Shown: positions 25,063 to 33,713 of the stretch, piece by piece
How the letters are laid out: each line of letters begins with the position of its first letter
How positions within the stretch are numbered: the stretch's first letter is position 1
Assembly (NCBI RefSeq): GCF_007667275.1
Contig: NZ_VDQT01000002.1
Location: forward strand, 496,001-560,000
DNA: 64,000 bases
Direction of reading: 5' to 3'
DNA from: Stenotrophomonas rhizophila
GTDB lineage: Bacteria; Pseudomonadota; Gammaproteobacteria; Xanthomonadales; Xanthomonadaceae
Made by a program: the position numbers and the translations under genes
The notes under the pieces: generated by a model
Told to the model about the DNA's origin: nothing
The model's input: only the letters and a program-made list of their open reading frames with translations
Databases searched by the model: none

Positions 25063-25364
25063 TGCAACAGCCGGCCGATCTGCTGGGCTGGGCCGCCACC
25101 GTGGTGCTGATCGCCACGCTGGTCCGGCAGATCGTCAAGCAGCACCAGGCCGGCTCGGTGGAGGGCGTCTCGACCTGGTTGTTCGTTGGCCAGATCACCG
25201 CCTCGGTATTGTTCATCGCCTACAGCGCGTTGCTGGGATCGGTCGTGTTCGTGGTCACGAACTCGCTGATCCTGTTGACCGCCGTGGTGGGGCAGGTACT
25301 GGCCGTGCGGCGGCGCAGGTCGGCTGCGGCCCGCGAAGGCACCCAGGACCGGGCCGCTGGCTGA
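25062..25364 (+). CDS. SemiSWEET / PQ-loop membrane protein
   Basis: 100 aa with three hydrophobic segments (about 7-26, 41-62, 64-84). The first helix and loop DLLGWAATVVLIATLVRQI and the WLFVGQITASVLFIAYSALL segment match the half-SWEET or PQ-loop fold, which dimerises to move small sugars or related molecules. A basic C-terminal tail follows. It closes the operon and could export or import the product. The start ATG overlaps the stop of the glycosyltransferase. Confidence 0.7.
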   Translation: MQQPADLLGWAATVVLIATLVRQIVKQHQAGSVEGVSTWLFVGQITASVLFIAYSALLGSVVFVVTNSLILLTAVVGQVLAVRRRRSAAAREGTQDRAAG

Positions 25365-25393
25365 ACCAGTCAGGGTCGTGCACCCGGCCTTCA

Positions 25394-25412
25394 CACGACA
25401 TCGGGTGTCGTG
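25394..25412. other. Palindrome in the rsbR leader region
   Basis: A 7-bp perfect inverted repeat (CACGACA and TGTCGTG) with a TCGGG loop, 30 bp after the stop of the SemiSWEET gene. It is a possible operator or transcript end. Confidence 0.4.
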
Positions 25413-25453
25413 ATGGTCCGTCTACCTGAATTCATTTAAGCTCAGGTGAAACC

Positions 25454-25486
25454 AAGCCCCGTCACGTCCTCGTGGCGGGGCTTTCC
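25454..25486 (+). terminator. Terminator or attenuator upstream of rsbR
   Basis: The stem AAGCCCCG (25454-25461) with CGGGGCTT (25476-25483) contains an inner CACG/CGTG stem and is followed by TCC, a weak T-run. It lies 27 bp before the rsbR ATG. It probably terminates the SemiSWEET operon, but so close to rsbR it could also attenuate the stressosome operon. Confidence 0.6.
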
Positions 25487-25512
25487 CACCTTCCCACCAG
25501 GAAACCACCCCA

Positions 25513-26370
25513 ATGGCGGCTTTGCAGCAGCGCACGATCGACCTCATCCGCAGCCACCAGGACGCCGTCGTGGCGCAGTGGGTGGAACAGCTTGCCGCAA
25601 CCGGCCAGAGCCAGGACAGCCGCTTGTCTGCCCGTGAGATCGACACCCAGGTGCGCGAGTTCTGGCGCCTGTTCCAGGCGGCGCTGACCACCTCCGGTGC
25701 CGGCGTGGCCGGCAGCGAATGGCAGGAGCTTCGCCATTTCCTCGAACAGCTTTCGCGCGAACGCGTGCTCAAGGGCTTCAGCTCGGCCGAAACCGCCAGC
25801 TTCCTGTTCTCGCTCAAGCGTCCCCTGTTCGAGCTGGCCCAGCAGCAGCTGGCCGATGACCCGAAGGTGCTGGGCGACCAGCTGTGGGCGATCTCGGAAC
25901 TGATCGATAGCCTGGGCCTGCATAGCGTCAAGGTCTACCAGAAGACCCGCGAAGACGTGATCCAGCGTCAGCAGGAAGAAATGCTGGAACTGTCCACCCC
26001 GGTGGTGAAGCTGTGGGAAGGCGTGCTGGCGCTGCCGATGATCGGCACGCTGGATTCGCAGCGCACCCAGGTGGTGATGGAATCGCTGCTGCAGCGGATC
26101 GTCGATACCGGGTCTGAAATCGCCATCATCGACATCACCGGCGTTCCCACCGTGGACACGCTGGTGGCCCAGCACCTGCTCAAGACGGTGACCGCCATCC
26201 GCCTGATGGGCGCCGACGCGATCATCAGCGGCGTACGTCCGCAGATCGCGCAGACCATCGTCCACCTGGGCCTGGACCTGCAGGGCATCGTCACCAAGGC
26301 CAACCTGGCCGACGCACTGGCACTGGCGCTCAAGCGCACCGGCCAGACGGTCACCAAGGCCGCCGTCTGA
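25513..26370 (+). CDS. rsbR: Stressosome protein RsbR (N-terminal sensor plus STAS)
   Basis: 285 aa. The N-terminal 150 residues form an all-helical sensor domain of the RsbR_N (globin-like) type (RTIDLIRSHQDAVVAQWVEQ, HFLEQLSRERVLKGFSSAE). The C-terminal STAS domain has GSEIAIIDITGVPTVDTLVA, whose Thr residues correspond to the phosphorylation sites of B. subtilis RsbRA, and GVRPQIAQTIVHLGLDL. In stressosomes RsbR and RsbS form a large shell that traps the kinase RsbT until a stress signal arrives. First gene of an RsbR-S-T-fused phosphatase operon. Confidence 0.92.
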   Translation: MAALQQRTIDLIRSHQDAVVAQWVEQLAATGQSQDSRLSAREIDTQVREFWRLFQAALTTSGAGVAGSEWQELRHFLEQLSRERVLKGFSSAETASFLFSLKRPLFELAQQQLADDPKVLGDQLWAISELIDSLGLHSVKVYQKTREDVIQRQQEEMLELSTPVVKLWEGVLALPMIGTLDSQRTQVVMESLLQRIVDTGSEIAIIDITGVPTVDTLVAQHLLKTVTAIRLMGADAIISGVRPQIAQTIVHLGLDLQGIVTKANLADALALALKRTGQTVTKAAV

Positions 26371-26371
26371 A

Positions 26372-26740
26372 ATGGATCGCATCCCGATCCTGCAGATGGG
26401 CGATCTGCTCCTGGTGACCATCCAGGTGGACATGCATGACCAGCTTGCGCTGACCCTGCAGGACGACCTGAGCGACCGTATCCAGAAGACCTCGGCGCGT
26501 GGCGTGCTGATCGACATCTCGGCGCTGGACATCGTCGACTCGTTCATCGGCCGCATGATCTCCACCATTTCCGCGCTGGCCAGCATCATGGACGCCAGGA
26601 CCGTGGTGGTCGGCATGCAGCCGGCCGTGGCGATCACCCTGGTGGAACTGGGCCTGACCCTGGCCAATGTGCAGACCGCGCTCAATGTCGAGCGCGGCAT
26701 GAAGCTGCTGCAGCAGCGCAACGACGAAGCCGCGCCATGA
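26372..26740 (+). CDS. rsbS: Stressosome scaffold RsbS (STAS protein)
   Basis: 122-aa single STAS domain. The phosphorylatable Ser is expected in DIVDSFIGRM, as in B. subtilis RsbS Ser59. The family binds RsbT and builds the stressosome shell with RsbR. The start is 1 bp after the RsbR stop; the end overlaps RsbT by 4 bases (ATGA at 26737-26740). Confidence 0.92.
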   Translation: MDRIPILQMGDLLLVTIQVDMHDQLALTLQDDLSDRIQKTSARGVLIDISALDIVDSFIGRMISTISALASIMDARTVVVGMQPAVAITLVELGLTLANVQTALNVERGMKLLQQRNDEAAP

Positions 26741-27138
26741 CCGCCGTGCAGGGGTCGCTGCCGATCCTGGTCGAACAGGACGTGGTGCTGGCACGCCAGG
26801 CCGCGCGCCAGGCCGCGGTGGCATGCAAGCTGCGCCTGATCGACCAGACCAAGCTGGTCACCGCCGCCAGTGAACTGGCCCGCAATGCGGTCATCTATGG
26901 CGGTGGCGGCAGCATGGAGTGGAGTGTGGTGGAGTCGGGCCTGCGTCGTGGCCTGCGCCTGGTCTTCATCGACCATGGTCCGGGCATCCCCGATACCGCG
27001 CAGGCGCTGACCGATGGCTGGTCCTCCGGCAGCGGCATGGGCCTGGGCCTGTCCGGCTCGCGGCGGCTGGTGGACGAATTCGAACTGGACAGTGCGCCCG
27101 GCAAGGGCACGCGGGTTGCCATCACCAAATGGATCTGA
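26737..27138 (+). CDS. rsbT: Serine/threonine kinase RsbT (HATPase fold)
   Basis: 133 aa GHKL-type ATPase. The N-box is ELARNAVIYGGGGSM, the G1 motif FIDHGPGIPD and the G2 box GSGMGLGLSGSRRLVDEF. RsbT phosphorylates RsbR and RsbS; once released, it activates a downstream phosphatase or switch. It is followed with a 10-base overlap by the ATPase-phosphatase fusion. Confidence 0.92.
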   Translation: MTAVQGSLPILVEQDVVLARQAARQAAVACKLRLIDQTKLVTAASELARNAVIYGGGGSMEWSVVESGLRRGLRLVFIDHGPGIPDTAQALTDGWSSGSGMGLGLSGSRRLVDEFELDSAPGKGTRVAITKWI

Positions 27139-28145
27139 ATTTCTCCGGCCGCGTCACCCGGGTCGTGGTCGTGGAAGAAGTCTCGCAGGTGGGGCAGGCC
27201 CGGCGCGAAGCGCTTGGCATGGCCGACGCCATCGGATTCGATGCCATGGACGCCGGCCGCGTAGCCCTGGCCGCCACCGAGCTGGCCACCAATGTGATCA
27301 AGCACGGGCGCGGCGGACGCATGCACCTGTCGGTGGTGTGCGGCCGCGGCGGCGAGGGCATCGAGCTGGTCACGCTGGATGCCGGGCCGGGCTTTTCGCT
27401 GGCCCAGGCCCTGCCGGACGGTTACTCCACCGGCGGCACCCAGGGCCTCGGGCTCGGTGCCATCCAGCGCCAGGCCGGCGTGCTCGAGGTATGGTCCGAC
27501 GACAAGGGCTGCGTGGTGGTCGCCCGGATCTACCCGAGCCGCGCCGCGCGCGACGTGGATGTTCCCTACGGCGCGCTGCGGCTGGCCATGCACAATGAAG
27601 ATGCCTGCGGCGACGCCTGGCACCTGCGTGCGGACGCGCAGTCGGTAGGGGTGACCCTGATCGACGGCCTGGGCCACGGGCTGCCGGCAGCGGACGCCTC
27701 CCAGGCCGGTACGGCAGCGGCCGCCCAGCGCGGTGCCGCCGCGGCGGCGGACGTGATCACGGCGTTGCACGCGGGCATGTCCGGCACCCGGGGCGGGGCG
27801 GCCGCCGTGGCCCGCGTCGAGGTGGCCACCGGCGCGGTGGACTTCGCCGGCATCGGCAACATCTCGGCCACCCTGTGCGAGCCTACCGCTACCCGTGGGA
27901 TGGCCTCGCACCCCGGCATCGTCGGGGTGCAGTTCCGCAAGGCGCAACCATTCCATTTTCACGCGGCGGCAGGCACGCTGCTGCTCATGCACAGTGATGG
28001 ACTCCAGGCGCGCTGGTCCCTGCGCAGCTACCCCGGCCTGTTCCACCGCCACCCGGCGCTGATCGTGGCGGTGTTGCAGCGCGACTTCGATCGTGGCCGC
28101 GACGACACCAGCATCATTGCCCTGCGGCTCGGAGACCTGCATTGA
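27129..28145 (+). CDS. Fused HATPase and SpoIIE/PP2C phosphatase of the stressosome
   Basis: 338 aa. The N-terminal half is a second GHKL ATPase (AATELATNVIKHGRGG, TLDAGPGF, GGTQGLGLGAIQRQ). The C-terminal half is a PP2C/SpoIIE phosphatase (TLIDGLGHGLPAADA for the metal site, GNISATLCEP, LLLMHSDGLQA, GRDDTSIIAL). Gram-positive RsbX is a phosphatase alone, so this is a combined RsbT-like kinase and RsbX-like phosphatase. It would dephosphorylate RsbS/RsbR to reset the stressosome. ATG 27129 overlaps the rsbT end by 10 bases. Confidence 0.88.
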   Translation: MDLNFSGRVTRVVVVEEVSQVGQARREALGMADAIGFDAMDAGRVALAATELATNVIKHGRGGRMHLSVVCGRGGEGIELVTLDAGPGFSLAQALPDGYSTGGTQGLGLGAIQRQAGVLEVWSDDKGCVVVARIYPSRAARDVDVPYGALRLAMHNEDACGDAWHLRADAQSVGVTLIDGLGHGLPAADASQAGTAAAAQRGAAAAADVITALHAGMSGTRGGAAAVARVEVATGAVDFAGIGNISATLCEPTATRGMASHPGIVGVQFRKAQPFHFHAAAGTLLLMHSDGLQARWSLRSYPGLFHRHPALIVAVLQRDFDRGRDDTSIIALRLGDLH

Positions 28146-29002
28146 ACGACCTTCCTCCCACCCTGGAAATCCAGCAGCTGCGCGCGGAAGCCGACGCGCT
28201 GCGCGCCGAACTGGAGGAAACCAACCAGGGTGTCCTCGCCCTGTACGCCGAGCTGGACCAGCAGGCCGAGCAGCTGCGCGAAGTGTCCGAACTCAAGAGC
28301 CGGTTCCTGTCGTACATGAGCCACGAGTTCCGCACGCCGCTGGGCTCGATCCTGAGCATGACCCGCCTGCTTGAAGATGGCCTCGATGGACCGTTGAACG
28401 GCGAGCAGCGCCGCCAGGTACGCTTCATCAGCGGCTCGGCCAGCGAGCTGCGCGAGATGGTCGACGACCTGCTGGACCTGGCCAAGATCGAGGCGGGGAG
28501 GATCACCATTTCCCCGGCCTGGTTCGACCTGATGGACCTGTTCTCGGCGCTGCGCGGCATGTTCCGCCCGCTGACCGAAGGCAACCAGGTGGACCTGGTG
28601 TTCGAAGATCCGCCGGCGCTGCCGATGCTGTACACCGACGACAAGAAGCTGGCGCAGATCCTGCGCAACTTCATTTCCAACGCGCTCAAGTTCACCCCGA
28701 ACGGCCAGGTGGTGGTGTCGGCCTGCCTGGTGGACGAACAGTCGGTGCGGTTCAGCGTGCGCGATACCGGCATCGGCATCCCGCAGGACCTGCTGTCGAC
28801 CCTGTTCGAGGATTTCGTGCAGGTCGATACGCCGCTGCAGAAACGCCTGCGCGGCACGGGCCTGGGCTTGTCGCTGTGCAAGCGCTTCGCCGAGCTGCTG
28901 GGCGGCGAAGTCGGGGTGGTGAGCGAGCTCGGCGTCGGTTCGGATTTCCATGTCACCCTGCCGCTCAAGCTTGCCGCGGAGACTGCTGATGCCAACGCGT
29001 GA
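28142..29002 (+). CDS. Histidine kinase coupled to the stressosome operon
   Basis: 286 aa. The N-terminal coiled coil (LRAEADALRAELEETNQGVL) leads into HisKA (YMSHEFRTPLGSILSM) and HATPase (NFISNALKFT, DTGIGIP, RGTGLGLSLCKRF). There is no sensor or transmembrane segment, so input is probably protein-protein, perhaps via the stressosome. The start codon is TTG 28142 with GGAG 7 nt before it, and it overlaps the phosphatase stop. Confidence 0.88.
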   Translation: MNDLPPTLEIQQLRAEADALRAELEETNQGVLALYAELDQQAEQLREVSELKSRFLSYMSHEFRTPLGSILSMTRLLEDGLDGPLNGEQRRQVRFISGSASELREMVDDLLDLAKIEAGRITISPAWFDLMDLFSALRGMFRPLTEGNQVDLVFEDPPALPMLYTDDKKLAQILRNFISNALKFTPNGQVVVSACLVDEQSVRFSVRDTGIGIPQDLLSTLFEDFVQVDTPLQKRLRGTGLGLSLCKRFAELLGGEVGVVSELGVGSDFHVTLPLKLAAETADANA

Positions 29003-30941
29003 CAGGATCCTGGTGGTCGACGACAACGCGGCCACCCGCTACGCGGTGCGGCGCGTGCTGGAGCACCACGGCTTCCGGGTGGAAGAGGCGGGTACCGGTG
29101 GAGACGGACTGGCGCGATTGAGGTCGCAGGATTTCGGCGCACTGGTGCTGGACGTCAACCTGCCCGACATGAGCGGCTTCGATGTGGTGCGGCAACTTCG
29201 CGCGGAGCCGCGCACCCTGCTGCTGCCCGTGGTGCATGTGTCTGCCGCGTCGATCGCCACCGGGGACCTGATCACCGGCCTCAACGCGGGTGCTGACGCC
29301 TACCTGGTGCATCCGGTGGACCCGGACGTGCTGCTGGCGACGCTGCGCAGCCTGCTGCGTGCGCGCCGCGCGGAAGAAGCGCTGGGCGAGGCCGAGGCGC
29401 GCTTCGGCGAGATATTCCGCCAGATCTACGCACCGATCGGCGTGCTAGATGCGCAGCTGCAGGTGCACGAGGCCAACGACGCCTTCAAGCGGCTGCTGGG
29501 CGATGATGCCGGCGGTGACCTCGGTCCGGCGCGGATGGAAGCGCTGCTTGAGCACCACCCTGGACCGATCAGCGCCATGAAGGTGGCCCTGGCCGAAGGC
29601 GAGCGCTGGCAGGGCACGTTTGCCCTGCAGATACAGGGCAGCCGGCGCATGACCGAATGGCGGGTGACCCCGTACAGTGCTCCGGGCCTTGGGCTGGTGC
29701 TGGTGGAGGACATCACCGAGCGCCACGTGCGCGAGCTGGAGCAGCGCCAGGAACTGGAGAGTGCCAACAGCGAACTGGCCTTCCAGATCGCCGAACGCGA
29801 GCGCACCGAGATGGAGCTGATGCAGGCGCAGAAGATGGATTCCCTGGGCCAGCTGACCGGTGGGATCGCGCACGACTTCAACAACCTGCTGACCACCATC
29901 ATTTCCGGCCTGGACATGATCGAGATGGCCGCCAGCAGCGGCAAGTGGGACAAGGCCAGCCGCTACGTCGACATCGCCACCGCATCGGCGCACCGCGCCG
30001 CCGCGCTGACCCAGCGCATGCTGGCGTTCGCGCGCAAGCAGCCGCTGGACCCGCAGCCGTTCGACGTGGTCGCGCGGGCGCGGTCGCTGGAAGACATGCT
30101 GCGTCGCTCGATCGGCGAGAACATCGAACTGGAACTGGAGCTGGGCCAGGAGCCGCTGGTGGCGGTGGCCGATTCCAACCAGTTCGAGAATGTCATGCTC
30201 AATCTGGTGATCAATGCGCGCGACGCGCTGGCCGGCCAGGGCCTGATCCGGCTGCGCGCGGGTCGCGTGCACATCGAGCGGGACCATGAACTGTCGCCCG
30301 GCTCCTACGTGAGCGTGAAGGTGATCGACAATGGCAGTGGCATTCCGCTCGAGCTGCGTTCAAAGGTCTTCGAGCCGTTCTTCACCACCAAGCCGCAGGG
30401 CGAGGGCACCGGCCTTGGCCTGTCGATGACCTACGGCTTCGCGCGCCAGTCGGGCGGCAGCGCCCGCATCGCCAGCGAGCCGGGCGAGGGGACCGAGGTC
30501 GAACTGCTGTTGCCGGAAGGCCAGCAGCCGGCGGCAGAACCGCAGGCCGACCCGATCCAGATCCAGCGCGGCCATGCCGAGCGCATCCTGCTGGTGGACG
30601 ACACCGATTCGGTGCGCATGATGGTGCGCGAGATGCTGGTCGAATCCGGCTACCAGGTGGTGGAGGCGATCAACGCCCAGCAGGCGCTGCTGGAGCTGCA
30701 TTCCACCCGCGAGGTGCACCTGCTGCTGTCCGACGTGGGACTGCCCGGCATGAGTGGCCGGGAGCTGGCTGACGCGGCCCGGGTGCTGCGGCCGACGCTG
30801 CCGGTGCTGTTCATCACCGGCTACACCGAAAGCGCCGCGGTACGCGACGAGTTCCTCGGCGAAGGCATGTCGCTGCTGCCCAAGCCGTTCAGCGTCAATG
30901 AGCTGCTGCGCAGCGTGCGTGGGATGTTCGGCGCGCCGTGA
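28989..30941 (+). CDS. Hybrid histidine kinase (REC-PAS-HisKA-HATPase-REC)
   Basis: 650 aa. N-terminal receiver ([16 protein letters not shown], phosphoacceptor in [14 protein letters not shown]), then a PAS domain (about 130-255), coiled coil, HisKA with [14 protein letters not shown], HATPase ([34 protein letters not shown]) and a second receiver ([12 protein letters not shown], phosphoacceptor in [13 protein letters not shown]). It overlaps the upstream kinase gene by 14 bases, so the two likely form a relay: kinase to N-terminal receiver, then to the C-terminal receiver. No DNA-binding output in the window. Confidence 0.9.
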   Translation: MPTRDRILVVDDNAATRYAVRRVLEHHGFRVEEAGTGGDGLARLRSQDFGALVLDVNLPDMSGFDVVRQLRAEPRTLLLPVVHVSAASIATGDLITGLNAGADAYLVHPVDPDVLLATLRSLLRARRAEEALGEAEARFGEIFRQIYAPIGVLDAQLQVHEANDAFKRLLGDDAGGDLGPARMEALLEHHPGPISAMKVALAEGERWQGTFALQIQGSRRMTEWRVTPYSAPGLGLVLVEDITERHVRELEQRQELESANSELAFQIAERERTEMELMQAQKMDSLGQLTGGIAHDFNNLLTTIISGLDMIEMAASSGKWDKASRYVDIATASAHRAAALTQRMLAFARKQPLDPQPFDVVARARSLEDMLRRSIGENIELELELGQEPLVAVADSNQFENVMLNLVINARDALAGQGLIRLRAGRVHIERDHELSPGSYVSVKVIDNGSGIPLELRSKVFEPFFTTKPQGEGTGLGLSMTYGFARQSGGSARIASEPGEGTEVELLLPEGQQPAAEPQADPIQIQRGHAERILLVDDTDSVRMMVREMLVESGYQVVEAINAQQALLELHSTREVHLLLSDVGLPGMSGRELADAARVLRPTLPVLFITGYTESAAVRDEFLGEGMSLLPKPFSVNELLRSVRGMFGAP

Positions 30942-30992
30942 CGGCGCCCCGGGTGGGGTATCCTGCGCGCCGTCCCACCTGACGCTGTACCC

Positions 30993-32456
30993 ATGGCTAC
31001 CTCCTACCCGCTGCGCCAGCAATGGCTTGGCAACGTCCGCGGCGACCTGCTCTCCGGGACCGTCGTTGCGCTCGCCCTGATTCCCGAGGCGATCGCGTTT
31101 TCCATCATTGCCGGCGTCGACCCCAAGGTCGGCCTGTATGCCTCGTTCTGCATCGCGGTGGTCACCGCCATCGCCGGCGGACGACCGGGCATGATCTCGG
31201 CCGCCACCGGCGCAATGGCGCTGGTGATGGTCGACCTGGTCAAGGACCACGGCCTGCAGTACCTGCTCGCAGCGACGATCCTGGCCGGCCTGCTGCAGAT
31301 CGTCGCCGGCGTGTTGAAACTGGGCGCGCTGATGCGCTTCGTCTCGCGCTCGGTGATCACCGGCTTCGTCAACGCGCTGGCGATCCTCATCTTCCTGGCG
31401 CAGATGCCGGAGCTGATCGGTCGCTCCTGGCACGTGTGGGCGGTATGCGCCGCCGGCCTGGCCATCATCTACCTGCTGCCGCGCGTGACCCGGGCGGTGC
31501 CGTCGGCGCTGGTGGCGATCGTGGTGCTGACCGCGTTGTCGATCGGTCTGCATTGGGACATCCGCACCGTGGGCGACATGGGTGCGCTGCCTGACAGCCT
31601 GCCGGTGTTCCTGTTCCCGGACGTGCCGTTGCGCTGGGAAACCCTGCAGATCCTGTTGCCGGTGTCGGCCACCCTGGCCGTGGTGGGCCTGCTCGAATCG
31701 ATGATGACCGCGCAGATCGTCGAGGACATGACCGACACCCCGAGCCAGCGCAACCGCGAGTGCGCGGGGCAGGGCCTGGCCAACATCACCGCCGGGTTGT
31801 TCGGCGGCATGGGCGGCTGCGCGATGATCGGGCAGTCGGTGATCAACGTGTCGTCCGGGGGGCGTGGCCGACTGTCGTGCCTGGTCGCCGGCGTGCTGCT
31901 GTTGCTGCTGGTGGTCTATGGCGCACCGTGGGTACGGCAGATTCCGATGGCGGCGCTGGTGGCGGTGATGATCATGGTCAGCATCGGCACCTTCCATTGG
32001 CGGTCGTTCGCCGAGTTCCGGCTGCACCCGAAGAGTTCGTCGGTGGTGATGCTGGCGACGGTGGTGGTGACCGTGGCCACCCATGACCTGGCCAAGGGCG
32101 TGTTGACCGGCGTGCTGCTGTCGGCGCTGTTCTTCGCACGCAAGGTCGGCCGCCTGCTGGTGGTGGACGACAGCACCGACGCCGAAGGCGTGAGGACCTA
32201 CCGCGTGCGCGGCCAGGTGTTCTTCGCGTCGGCCGGCCAGTTCGCCGAAAGCTTCGATTACCAGCAGGTGCCTGCACGGGTGGTCATCGACCTGACCGCT
32301 GCCCATTTCTGGGACCTCAGCGCGGTGGGCGCGCTGGAACGGGTGCTGCACAAGCAGCGCGCGCACGGCGCGCAGGTGGAGGTGGTAGGGCTCAACGCCG
32401 CCAGCCAGACCCTGATCGAGCGGGTGGGGCGTGCGCCGCAACCCGGCGTGCACTGA
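30993..32456 (+). CDS. SulP family anion transporter with STAS domain
   Basis: 487 aa inner-membrane transporter with about 10-12 hydrophobic segments (for example [19 protein letters not shown] and [17 protein letters not shown]). The SulP signature is in the second helix region, and the C-terminal STAS domain (about 395-480) contains [20 protein letters not shown]. The family carries sulfate, bicarbonate or other anions. It follows the stressosome/kinase operon with a 51-bp gap and ends at a bidirectional terminator. Confidence 0.9.
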   Translation: MATSYPLRQQWLGNVRGDLLSGTVVALALIPEAIAFSIIAGVDPKVGLYASFCIAVVTAIAGGRPGMISAATGAMALVMVDLVKDHGLQYLLAATILAGLLQIVAGVLKLGALMRFVSRSVITGFVNALAILIFLAQMPELIGRSWHVWAVCAAGLAIIYLLPRVTRAVPSALVAIVVLTALSIGLHWDIRTVGDMGALPDSLPVFLFPDVPLRWETLQILLPVSATLAVVGLLESMMTAQIVEDMTDTPSQRNRECAGQGLANITAGLFGGMGGCAMIGQSVINVSSGGRGRLSCLVAGVLLLLLVVYGAPWVRQIPMAALVAVMIMVSIGTFHWRSFAEFRLHPKSSSVVMLATVVVTVATHDLAKGVLTGVLLSALFFARKVGRLLVVDDSTDAEGVRTYRVRGQVFFASAGQFAESFDYQQVPARVVIDLTAAHFWDLSAVGALERVLHKQRAHGAQVEVVGLNAASQTLIERVGRAPQPGVH

Positions 32457-32471
32457 CCTTCCCGCCGCGCG

Positions 32472-32506
32472 AAAAAAACCCGGTCATCGACCGGGTTTTT
32501 CTTTTT
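32472..32506. terminator. Bidirectional Rho-independent terminator
   Basis: AAAAACCCGGTC (32474-32485) and GACCGGGTTTTT (32489-32500) form a 12-bp stem with an ATC loop, followed by CTTTTT on the plus strand and flanked by A-rich sequence on the other side. It ends both the SulP gene and the converging DUF2628 gene. Confidence 0.9.
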
Positions 32507-32522
32507 CAGTGCCGTGTGCGGA

Positions 32523-32912
32523 TTACCAGCGCATGCCCTTGAACGGGTTCCAGCTGGTGTCGCCCTTCACCTGTTCCAGGTAGTAGTTGTAATTGGTGGT
32601 CAGCGCGATGAACAGCGACCACGCTGCGGCGAGGCCACGGCCGATCGGGTCGGGCAGGAAGGCCAGCACCACGCCCAGCACCAGGGTCAGGCCAAGGATG
32701 GTCAGTGCCTTGCGCCACATGCCCAGGATGAAAAGGTAGATGCAGCCGAAGAACAGGGCGAAGAAGTTGAAATTGACCTTGATCTTCTGGCCGAACGGCA
32801 GGGCCTTGTAGGCCGCCTTGAACGTCGGCGTGTTGGGTGCGCCGTGGGCGTTGAAGAAATCGAAACGGAACTGCCACTTGGGGCTGTGCGATGAGGCGAT
32901 GTTGGAATCCAT
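32523..32912 (-). CDS. DUF2628 membrane protein
   Basis: 129 aa (ATG 32912; GTG 32918 is possible). It has the DUF2628 layout: FDFFNAHGAPNTPTFKAAYK, then LPFGQKIKVNFNFFALFFG leading into two to three hydrophobic segments, ending with a basic tail. Function unknown, probably inner-membrane. It converges on the SulP gene. Confidence 0.78.
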   Translation of the reverse strand: MDSNIASSHSPKWQFRFDFFNAHGAPNTPTFKAAYKALPFGQKIKVNFNFFALFFGCIYLFILGMWRKALTILGLTLVLGVVLAFLPDPIGRGLAAAWSLFIALTTNYNYYLEQVKGDTSWNPFKGMRW

Positions 32913-33108
32913 ATCCACTTGCGAGTTGTGTAAACGGTTACATGATAGATGGACCGCATCGTTTTGCGCCAGTTTTCTGACGCTGCACGTGCGTTCCGTC
33001 CTGCCCTGCAGGTGCCGTCACACATTCGTCCGGGAATTGATATAGGGTTCGCATTCCGCGCGGCACGGGCCCCGCGGCGAACTGGAATGCAACGAGAAAC
33101 TTCAGACC

Positions 33109-33288
33109 ATGTCGAGTGTAGTGACGTCCCCCGAGCGGCCGGAAGCTGGCCCCCGCATCCTGCCCTGCCCGGTGGCTACCCAGGCGCAGCATCTGCTTGC
33201 GCACCTGCAGTTTTCCCATGTTGGTACGCGTGCGTTGGCACGTCCGCCGGTAGCGACCGACGTCGTCGCGGAGGCGACCCCGGCCTGA
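33109..33288 (+). CDS. Possible small protein, 59 aa
   Basis: An open frame starting ATGTCGAGTGTAGTG and ending TGA at 33286, in the 800-bp gap before opgH. The product (MSSVVTSPERPEAGPRILPC and so on) has GC-rich third positions and no recognised motif. The ribosome site is weak. Apart from this frame, nothing else certain was found in 32913-33713. Confidence 0.3.
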   Translation: MSSVVTSPERPEAGPRILPCPVATQAQHLLAHLQFSHVGTRALARPPVATDVVAEATPA

Positions 33289-33713
33289 GCGACCGCGCCA
33301 GGCACACGGCTGCGCAGTATCGGGCCGGCAACGTTCGCGCCTGGCCTTGAAGCCGCCCTTCAATCCGCCTGTTCCCGCACCGACGGCAGTGCTGATGCTG
33401 AATAGGAAAGCCTTGTGCCGCAAGGGCTGCGCCCGCGTGCCCGGTCCAGGGAGCGGCGGGCCTCCCCAGCGGTAGCTGAATGGGGGAGAATGCGGCGAAA
33501 GCCCCTTCGCACCCGGCTTACATTTGGCCCCCTATGCTGAGCCGCATTTTTCGCCTAGTGCCGTGGAGAGTTCGTGGGTTCCGGTAGTCACACACATCAG
33601 CAGGGCGCCGCCCTTGGCCGCGCCGTGGCAGGACCCCATCGCGCCGCTGCGCGCGCCCGGATCAGGTTGATCCCGCACCCGCCGACCGCTGCCGGCGCGC
33701 AGGATAGCCGCGC

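Noticed and set aside
30360-32453. 697-codon minus-strand open frame
   Set aside because: Shadow of the SulP gene and the kinase end; composition of an antisense frame in GC-rich DNA.
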